Shown in pieces: positions 7,827 to 13,314 of a DNA stretch of 13,314 bases. Position 1 is the first letter of the stretch; the number at the start of each line of letters is the position of its first letter. The notes under the pieces are model-generated. The model saw only the letters and a program-made list of their open reading frames with translations. It was not told where the DNA came from and did no database searches. The position numbers and the translations under genes were made by a program. The DNA comes from SIAJ01 sp036266155 (GTDB lineage: Bacteria; Planctomycetota; Planctomycetia; Gemmatales; Gemmataceae): contig DATANR010000395.1 of the NCBI GenBank assembly GCA_036266155.1, positions 1 through 13,314 on the forward strand, written 5' to 3'.

Positions 7827-8369
7827 ACACAGACGCAGGCGAGTATCGTAGCGGCCTTGCTAACGTTCCATCAGCCATCGTTCCTTCGTTGATGCGAAGC
7901 TACTGTTCCTCGATCAGCTCGCCGATTCAGACGGGCCGTGGTCAAGTGCTCGCGCTGCGTGACCTCCCCAATTCCGTATGACGTGGAAGCGCATTTCCCT
8001 GAAACGGTAAGCGTAACCGGATCAATCTTGCGGAAAAAGTTCCACGTACGCATGGGCATGCCGTCTGATGTTGCCTATGCCGACGAGCCGTCAACCCAAG
8101 CTCAGCGGCACAGTAAGCCGACAGTTTCGACACAGTTGCACGAAAGGCGCTTAGCACTTCCTTCCCCGTATTTCCAGATCACGGAAGCATTGACTGATCG
8201 AAGAACCTCAACGGGAGTCGGAATAGCCGGTGGATTCGTCTGGTATATGATTACATCCACAAGCTGCGGGCATAATACGAACTTCAATAGCTCATAGCAG
8301 GGCAATCCGATCAGCAATCTGTCGCAATTCCTTCGTCGCTGGTGTCGCCAATCAGCGACTTTGCCAACC
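7827..8369. other. Intergenic stretch with no confident gene
   Basis: This 540-base stretch separates the small ORF pair from the hydrolase operon. A GTG-started frame at 7938-8297 (plus, 119 codons) is open, but it lacks a ribosome-binding site. Its codon use is mixed, and overlapping minus-strand frames of similar quality exist, so I do not call it. No RNA gene, terminator or array is apparent. The hydrolase promoter should lie near the right end; I cannot place it confidently. Confidence 0.4.
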
Positions 8370-8376
8370 GAGGTGG
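8370..8376 (+). promoter_or_regulatory. Shine-Dalgarno site deciding the hydrolase start
   Basis: GAGGTGG lies 4 bases before ATG 8381. It supports that start over the upstream GTG at 8342, which has no such site and would add 13 residues. Confidence 0.7.
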
Positions 8377-8380
8377 CTCG

Positions 8381-10921
8381 ATGAATTCAACCGTCATCAA
8401 ACGGCCCGATAATCTGCACGAGGATCCCAAGATTCTCTCGGCGCCCGTCATCGAGAAACCGCTTTATCAATGCGCGGTCTCGGTGACCGTTCTCGCTTTC
8501 GAACCCAACGCCACCATCGATGTTGACGTGGATGGCATGGTCACTTCCGCGCCGGGGGGCTTCCCCGTTCCCGATGGCGTGACCATCCAGCTTCCCGCAA
8601 AGCTGGTGGCGGGACAGAAGGTGCGCGCGCGGCAGAAGAGTGGAGGAGCCACTAGTCCCTGGACCGCCGTGATCATTGTCGGCGATCATACCAAGGACTT
8701 CCCCGCGGGCCCGCCCCGCCCTCAAATCAACCCCGCGCCGGTTTACAAATGCGGCGTGCGCACCGGTGTGGGCAATCTGCTTCCCGGCGCTCACGTCTGG
8801 ATCACGGCCACCGCCGTCAAGGTCGGCGACGTGAACGGTTGCGCGGCCCAGCAGGGGGTCAACGTCAGCCCAGCCTACAGTCTGGGCCAGAAAGTGCAGG
8901 CTTGGTCGGAGTTGTGCAAGGATCCGAGTCCGCCGTCGGTGGAACTCACCACGCAGAATCCGCCTACCCCGACGCCGGCTCCCACAGTGGATCCGAGCTA
9001 CGCGGGCGGGCAATCTGTCACGGTGAGAAACATCGTCAATGGAGCCAAAGTCACGCTTTTCCGAGCGGGCGCCAATCAGGGCACGTGGCCATGCTGGGGC
9101 GGCTCCCTCATCGTTAACGGGCTCGCGGCTTTCGCCTCCGGCGAAGTGTTTACCGCCACGCAACAGATGTGCCCTGGCGATCCCGGCAGCCCTCCGGGCA
9201 CAGGGGTCGTGCAGTCCTGCGCGAGCCTGCCCGCCCCGCAGATTGGGCCCGTGCAGGGGGGCGACACGTCGATCCTGGTGACCGGCTGCCAGCCCGATGC
9301 CATTATCAAGGTTTTCGTCAATGGCGTGCACGCCGGGTCGAGCGGGCCGGCCATCGTCAACCTCAACACCACGCTCAAGAAGGGCGATACCATCATCGTC
9401 GTGCAGGATCTGCACGGCTGCAAAGGACAGAACGCTCTCAAGGTCATCGTGCTTTGCATGGACCCGCCGGTCAGTGGCAATCCATCTGAGCTCGACCTCT
9501 TCCCGATCGGCTTTACCGATTACAGCAAGGGCAAGACCAAGGGCAGGGCCTACTATCCCGCCGATGCCGACGGCAAGGACCAGCCGTTCAACAAGCGTCT
9601 GGCCAAGCTCGGCCGAGTGCCGATCGTCTTCATGGCGCACGGCAATCACTCGCCCGCCGATCCCAGCTACCTCGGCTACGACTACTTTCAGCAGGACCTC
9701 GCCAAGATGGGCATCATCGCCGTGTCCATCGACTGTAATGCGCTCAACGGCGCCGGCGGCGGTGTGCAGAACATCGTCGACCGCTCCGACCTGATTATCA
9801 CCAACATCGCCTTTTTCCAGACCCTCGATGCGGACGCTGCGTCTGTCTTTTTCAAAAAAGTTGACTTCCAGCGCACCGGACTGATGGGCCACTCGCGCGG
9901 CGGCGATGCCGTCACGATCGTGCCCACAGTGATCGCGCTGCCCGGCGTCACGCTGAAGTCTGTGCTCGCACTGGCGCCCACGAATTTCCGCTACTGGTTC
10001 GGCATGCCCACCATCCAGCCCAAGGGGCACGCATTCATGACCATTCTGCCCGCCGGTGACGGCGACGTGGTCGACAACAACGGCGCCCAGTTCTACGATC
10101 AGGCGACCCCCGGCCCGTTCAAGAGCCAGCTCTACGTCCACTACAAAAACCACAATTTCTTCAATCGCCAGTGGCTGCAGGATGACAGTCTGTGGGCGTC
10201 TCCGCAGCCGGCCGTGTCCACTCGTGCCGAGCACGAGCGCGTGCTGACCACCTACGGCTGCGCTCTTTACCGCGCAACCTTGCTCGGACACGGCACCACG
10301 GGCTATCTCTCCGGCGATGTATTGCCTTCGGGTGTTATGACGCAGAACGTGTTTCGCGCCTTCGAACGGGACAAGCCTCTCACCGTCGACAACTTCGACG
10401 ACGGCAACACCATCGCCAAGAACTCGCTCGGTCAGCCGAACACGCAGACGGGCGGCATCAACGCCGATGAATTCAAGTTCGACCGCCCGCCCGCCGGCGG
10501 CACGTTCAACTCGTCCTTCTACGGCCTCACCACCGGCATGGTGGCCAATCCAACCAAAAGTGGCGGCATCTTCCGCTCCCAGCTCAAGACGCCCCTGGAC
10601 ATGACCAAACGCGAAGTCTGGATCCGCTGCGCCGAGGTCACCGACGGCAACACCGTCGCTCCGGCCCCAACCGGGTTCCTGCTCGGTCTCGAAGATGCCG
10701 GCGGCGTCCGCGCCTGGGTCGATTGCGATGATGTCGGCAGTTTGCCTCGGCCTTACCCGCGCAATCCCGGCATGATCAAAACTATGCTCTCCACCCTGCG
10801 CTTCCGCGGGCCGTGTTTCCAGGCCAAGGAATTCCAGCTCAAGAAAGTTGTCGCCGTGCTGATCAAATGCGATCGCCCCAACCCGCAGCCTATCGCGTTT
10901 GATGACATCCAGATATACTAA
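8381..10921 (+). CDS. Alpha/beta hydrolase with four N-terminal Ig-like repeats and a C-terminal beta domain
   Basis: The product is 846 residues. Residues ~20-360 hold four related Ig-like repeats (near 20-106, 114-192, 198-283, 285-360). Each starts with a Pro-rich turn, has PxAxIxV-type strands, and carries Cys residues in or beside the repeat (31, 124, 154, 179, 238, 264, 280, 303, 347, 359), suggesting disulfides. Residues ~370-605 are an alpha/beta hydrolase like chlorophyllases, dienelactone hydrolases or PAF-acetylhydrolases: oxyanion region MAHGN (418-422), nucleophile elbow MGHSRGG with Ser505, acid candidates Asp560/Asp562 in AGDGDVVD, and likely catalytic His591 in NHNFFN. Residues ~666-846 are beta-rich and end AFDDIQIY, perhaps a binding domain. 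No signal peptide is visible, which conflicts with the Cys-rich, secreted look; export may use another route. It lies 19 bases ahead of the next gene, in one operon. Ester hydrolysis is likely; the substrate is unknown. Confidence 0.85.
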   Translation: MNSTVIKRPDNLHEDPKILSAPVIEKPLYQCAVSVTVLAFEPNATIDVDVDGMVTSAPGGFPVPDGVTIQLPAKLVAGQKVRARQKSGGATSPWTAVIIVGDHTKDFPAGPPRPQINPAPVYKCGVRTGVGNLLPGAHVWITATAVKVGDVNGCAAQQGVNVSPAYSLGQKVQAWSELCKDPSPPSVELTTQNPPTPTPAPTVDPSYAGGQSVTVRNIVNGAKVTLFRAGANQGTWPCWGGSLIVNGLAAFASGEVFTATQQMCPGDPGSPPGTGVVQSCASLPAPQIGPVQGGDTSILVTGCQPDAIIKVFVNGVHAGSSGPAIVNLNTTLKKGDTIIVVQDLHGCKGQNALKVIVLCMDPPVSGNPSELDLFPIGFTDYSKGKTKGRAYYPADADGKDQPFNKRLAKLGRVPIVFMAHGNHSPADPSYLGYDYFQQDLAKMGIIAVSIDCNALNGAGGGVQNIVDRSDLIITNIAFFQTLDADAASVFFKKVDFQRTGLMGHSRGGDAVTIVPTVIALPGVTLKSVLALAPTNFRYWFGMPTIQPKGHAFMTILPAGDGDVVDNNGAQFYDQATPGPFKSQLYVHYKNHNFFNRQWLQDDSLWASPQPAVSTRAEHERVLTTYGCALYRATLLGHGTTGYLSGDVLPSGVMTQNVFRAFERDKPLTVDNFDDGNTIAKNSLGQPNTQTGGINADEFKFDRPPAGGTFNSSFYGLTTGMVANPTKSGGIFRSQLKTPLDMTKREVWIRCAEVTDGNTVAPAPTGFLLGLEDAGGVRAWVDCDDVGSLPRPYPRNPGMIKTMLSTLRFRGPCFQAKEFQLKKVVAVLIKCDRPNPQPIAFDDIQIY

Positions 10922-10925
10922 CTCT

Positions 10926-10933
10926 AGAGGAGA
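10926..10933 (+). promoter_or_regulatory. Shine-Dalgarno site of the 130-residue gene
   Basis: AGAGGAGA lies 7 bases before ATG 10941. It selects this start over the longer frame opening at 10899, which would overlap the hydrolase end. Confidence 0.8.
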
Positions 10934-10940
10934 ACCTCAC

Positions 10941-11333
10941 ATGCCTGCTGATCAGTCTCCAAAGATCGAGGCCCAACAAAAGCCCCACTGGGAACTCCCC
11001 GAAATCAAGGACGTTCAAATCCGCTCGGCGCCATTCAAGCCGCCTGCACTGAAGAATTTCGATCATCCGCTCGACACTGTCCCGGATGCCATGGAGATCG
11101 TCATATCGCTGGCGGCGCCGATCCCCATCCGGGCGCTGTCCCCCGTGCTATGGGTTGGCGACCAAAAACTAACCGAATCGGAGGTCGCCGACAAGGAGGG
11201 CAAAAAAATGCGCTTCTGGGCCTTCGAGCCCCAAAAGCTGGCGGCGGACGCACCCATCGTCATGTTGTGGATGAATGACCAGCCGCCGATCAACCAGAAA
11301 AAGGCCAAGTTCACGTACCGGCAGCCAAAGTAG
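10941..11333 (+). CDS. Hypothetical 130-residue protein, co-transcribed with the hydrolase
   Basis: The gene starts 19 bases after the hydrolase stop with a strong ribosome-binding site, so the two form an operon. The N-terminal ~45 residues are Pro/Lys-rich and probably flexible (KPHWELPEIKDVQIRSAP). Residues ~50-130 are strand-rich with regular hydrophobic spacing (MEIVISLAAP, LSPVLWVGDQ, MRFWAFEP, IVMLWMND, FTYRQPK), suggesting a small beta-sandwich. There is no signal peptide, membrane segment or Cys. Size and position suit a partner, adaptor or binding protein for the hydrolase, but nothing in the sequence proves it. I recognise no family. Confidence 0.75.
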   Translation: MPADQSPKIEAQQKPHWELPEIKDVQIRSAPFKPPALKNFDHPLDTVPDAMEIVISLAAPIPIRALSPVLWVGDQKLTESEVADKEGKKMRFWAFEPQKLAADAPIVMLWMNDQPPINQKKAKFTYRQPK

Positions 11334-11340
11334 GTGCGGG

Positions 11341-11370
11341 TGCGCGGCGGCGACTCTGAAGAGCCGCGCA
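11341..11370. other. Hairpin between convergent genes, possible weak terminator
   Basis: An 8-bp stem pairs TGCGCGGC (11341-11348) with GCCGCGCA (11363-11370) around a 14-base loop. It lies 8 bases past the 130-residue gene and before the end of the minus-strand fragment. No T tract follows on either side, so it is not a standard intrinsic terminator. Confidence 0.4.
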
Positions 11371-11414
11371 TAACAAATCGCTTATTTGGTTATGATGAGG
11401 ACCTTCCGCACGGC

Positions 11415-12110
11415 CTAGACAACATGCAGTTCGACAGCAATTCCACCCAGCACCTTGCCGGAACGTCGATCTATCTGAGCCAAATCGTATTTCAAGATCT
11501 GTCCTTTCACGGCATTGGCGGGAACCGTGAGTTTAAGGCCATAAACATGCTGTTCCGTCGGCCAGATATCGATGGGAATTTTCAGCGCTTGCTTCTTCGT
11601 GAACGGCAGTTCGACTCGCGCCGGAAAAATCGCGGCGTAGCGGGCGCTGTCAGCGGTCCGAATTGGTCCAGGGTCTTTCACTTGTCCATCCAATCGGCGC
11701 CCGCAATCGGCGATGGGTGCATCCGGCGGGAGTCTTGTCAGATCGCGAGCGCCCGTGCTCATGCGCTTGACGTCATTGCGTACGAGGTTGACGGTGTCGG
11801 GAACAAACGCCTGGTGAGGAATTAGCTGAAGCGCGAATTCGCCGATAACCCGCGGGTAGATGTTGGCGACCACGAATGGGATCACGATGAAGTTGTCTGG
11901 TTGGAGGTCGACAATGGTGAGGTTTTTCTGAGCCAAGTTGTTGTGTTCCCATGCATGGGCGCCGCTGGTGGGAAAGTCGCCTGGCGTCAGAACCGCCGCG
12001 AGCAGGCACGAATGCGTTCCTGCCGGTGGAACGAGGTTCTTCGTCCACCGTGCATTCACGACGGTCGATTGCCCTGCAGCCAGATTGAAACCGATGGCAG
12101 CCGCGATCCC
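11415..12110 (-). pseudogene. 5'-truncated secreted protein fragment with a CARDB/Ig-like domain
   Basis: The minus-strand frame ends at TAG 11415-11417 and is open to 12290, but only about the last 231 residues look real. They include VVNARWT, a THSCLLAAVLTPGDFP stretch and EHNNLAQKNLTIVDL. This W/Cys-Leu-Leu-Ala/NNxAQxN pattern is typical of C-terminal CARDB-like or Ig-like domains of secreted bacterial enzymes. It ends in a strand-rich tail with QHVYGLKLTVPANAVKGQ and VELHVV. Upstream of about 12110 the same frame turns into Arg/Gly/Pro-rich sequence with none of these features, while a plausible coding frame appears on the other strand. The 5' end, with any signal peptide and catalytic domain, is therefore probably lost to rearrangement. 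It converges on the hydrolase operon. The domain name is a fold-level guess. Confidence 0.55.
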
Positions 12111-12280
12111 GGCCGCCTGACCACCCTGGCCGCGGCTGCTCTCCTGACGCCCGGCCGGCGGACCGCCGGTGGCCGCGGGCCAACGCGGTTTTCCCACAGG
12201 CGGCCGTGACCGCGGCCGTCCAAAAACTTCCGCCCGACATCCGCGACCTACTACTCGGATCGCTCGCCCAAGCCGTATAA
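12110..12280 (+). pseudogene. Short coding-like gene tail of unknown origin
   Basis: The plus-strand frame ending at TAA 12278-12280 has strongly G/C-biased third positions over its last 31 codons. It ends with AAVTAAVQKLPPDIRDLLL and then GSLAQAV, an amphipathic helical tail. Upstream, the frame is Arg/Pro/Asp-rich and less convincing, and no start codon with a ribosome-binding site is visible. It is probably the end of a gene whose 5' part was lost at the same junction that truncates the minus-strand fragment. I do not recognise the family. Confidence 0.25.
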
Positions 12281-12363
12281 TGATCAACAAATCGGCATCA
12301 GTCGAGCTTAACGGCGGCTAATCAAACCCTTGAATAATGCCGACGCGTCGGGCAATCGTTCAG

Positions 12364-13163
12364 TCACGCGAAGTTGCGTCGCGTGCGGGCGCGGTGCCAG
12401 AGAAAGACCGAGATGCCAACCGAACCGGCCAGAACTGCTCCACCTACCAACACGCTCCGATCGCCTGATTCTGCAGGAGCTTCGACCGCCGTCGGCGCGA
12501 TTGTTGCTGACGCGCCGCTCACTGTCGGCGGAGCGGTTTGTACGTCAACCTCGCCTGGAACGCCGGTGCAAACAAATGTAGCCCAGTACCAAGGATGACT
12601 TTCGAGTCCAGGGCGTCGAAGGAATTCCAACTGTGCATGTCGGAGCGCCTGTGTCACTGACTGACCGTCTTTGAGGTAGTGAAAAAATGCCTTCGTGAGT
12701 TCAGCGGACCAGATCTCATGAGCCTGCCACAATGTCCCGATCACTGTGTGAGCGCCGGCTTATTTAAGTGAAAAGCTTGACGGACACAAGCCACTCCCTG
12801 ACCAAGTCGATGTTGCCCGCTCGACGTGTCGCACGCTAGAAGCAAGACCAACTTGGTGCTCGTCCAATTGAGAGCCGCGATTTGTAAACCGGTGAGCAGT
12901 CCGCTGGGCTGCGCATCAGCAGTCTGTGCGAAATTGGCGGACGCGAGTGCCAAGCCGCAACGGGCAAACGGGTTCTGGTAGGTCAGACGTCCATCGGTGA
13001 GTACGACAGCGGGGGGCTGGCCACCCAGTCCTTGGGCAACCACTTGCTGGTTAAGTTCCTGGTACTTGTTTAGCGCCCCTGGACGGCCAGCGGTAGAATA
13101 TGCGTAAATCAGCGGCAGCTGACACGGTTTATTCGTCGCGAGGGAGTGCGTGCCGGGTCCATC
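12364..13163 (-). pseudogene. CHAT-domain (caspase-like) protein, frameshifted and lacking its 5' part
   Basis: Two minus-strand frames together make a CHAT domain. The upstream frame (13163-12741) has the NPFARCGLALASANF segment, a GLLTGLQIAALNW helix, and the catalytic-Cys motif LVLLLACDTSSG, whose TGC is at 12831-12833. It then runs GQGVACVRQAFHL into a wrong tail, NKPALTQ. The second frame resumes as AGAHTVIGTLWQ and continues to the domain end (ALRHAQLEFL, SHPWYWATFVCTG). Skipping the five bases AATAA (12760-12764, minus strand) joins them perfectly, so an out-of-frame insertion broke the gene. The end has a ~60-residue Pro/Ala/Thr/Ser linker, a transmembrane helix (SVLVGGAVLAGSVGISVFLW) and a basic tail, RARTRRNFA, so the CHAT domain would sit at the membrane. 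The catalytic His segment (usually ATHG) and any TPR region are missing upstream; the frame stops at 13164-13166. CHAT proteins are caspase-like peptidases or scaffolds in defence and signalling. Confidence 0.75.
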
Positions 13164-13314
13164 TTACGAGCAGAAGCCAGCAAGCGCCAAGCCGCTCCCT
13201 TTGCCAAGGGCAAACCTAAAGCCAATCCCAAGAAACCTGGACGCAAGTCGGGCGCTGCGCATGGCCGACACGGACATCGGCCGCGCCCGGCTCCGGAGCA
13301 GATCGACGAGACCT
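13146..13314 (+). CDS. IS66-like transposase, N-terminal fragment (cut by window edge)
   Basis: The plus-strand frame from GTG 13146 contains ASKRQAAPFAKGKPKANP and then KKPGRKSGAAHGRHGHR before running out of the window. The KRQAAPF..G..K..PK.PGRK.G pattern is what I associate with the N-terminal linker of planctomycete IS66-family transposases, ahead of the zinc-finger and DDE domains. In those proteins a coiled-coil N-terminus normally precedes this motif. Here it follows only a few non-matching residues, so the 5' end is probably truncated at a junction near 13150-13165, where the CHAT remnant also ends. The start codon is nominal. Family assignment is from recall. Confidence 0.5.
   Translation, partial: MRAGSILRAEASKRQAAPFAKGKPKANPKKPGRKSGAAHGRHGHRPRPAPEQIDET

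Noticed and set aside
7938..8297. 119-residue GTG-started plus-strand frame
   Set aside because: It has no ribosome-binding site, mixed codon use, no recognised motif, and competing minus-strand frames of similar quality.
8342..8380. Longer hydrolase start at GTG 8342
   Set aside because: The ATG at 8381 has GAGGTGG at proper spacing; the upstream GTG has none.
8387..10291. 634-residue open frame on the minus strand across the hydrolase gene
   Set aside because: It is Arg/His/Gly/Asp-rich frame noise in GC-rich DNA, antisense to a gene with a clear active site and ribosome-binding site.

Overview
The window looks like an accessory region of a planctomycete chromosome or large plasmid, probably Gemmataceae-like. 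The GC content is high. The dominant gene begins with a short basic leader followed by the LExRVTP motif typical of large planctomycete secreted and surface proteins. GEVED, cadherin-like and Calx-beta modules and a CHAT caspase-like remnant also fit that phylum. The assignment rests on protein style only; no rRNA or housekeeping marker is present.

Layout from left to right: (1) 1-143, the right end of an IS5-family insertion sequence (transposase C-terminus, terminal inverted repeat, likely TAA target duplication). (2) 182-640, a strong intrinsic terminator, short direct repeats, the 3' half of a tRNA on the minus strand (a likely integration scar), and a 40-codon ORF followed closely by a second terminator. 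(3) 921-7325, one 2134-residue multidomain surface protein: a TIM-barrel glycosidase-like domain, a GEVED domain, an alpha-helical glycosidase-like domain, one divergent and six regular 116-residue cadherin-like repeats, a Calx-beta domain, and a Gly/Asp-rich C-terminal region. (4) 7354-7826, two small unknown ORFs joined by a GTGA stop/start overlap. (5) 7827-8380, no confident gene. (6) 8381-11333, a two-gene operon with clear Shine-Dalgarno sites: an alpha/beta hydrolase with four Ig-like, Cys-containing N-terminal repeats, then a 130-residue unknown protein. (7) 11415 to about 12110, minus strand, a 5'-truncated CARDB/Ig-like secreted-protein fragment. (8) About 12110-12280, plus strand, a short coding-like tail of unknown origin. 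(9) 12364-13163, minus strand, a frameshifted CHAT-domain gene with a C-terminal membrane anchor. (10) 13146-13314, plus strand, an IS66-like transposase N-terminal fragment running off the window.

The two ends are transposon pieces, and the right third is mostly truncated or frameshifted genes, so this is a rearranged, decaying neighbourhood around two intact and unusual loci. The giant protein probably acts at the cell surface in polysaccharide binding or cleavage and adhesion. The hydrolase operon probably handles an ester substrate outside the cytoplasm. Neither function can be fixed from sequence alone. The most distinctive intact candidate for something undescribed is the hydrolase plus 130-residue partner; the most distinctive architecture is the giant protein.
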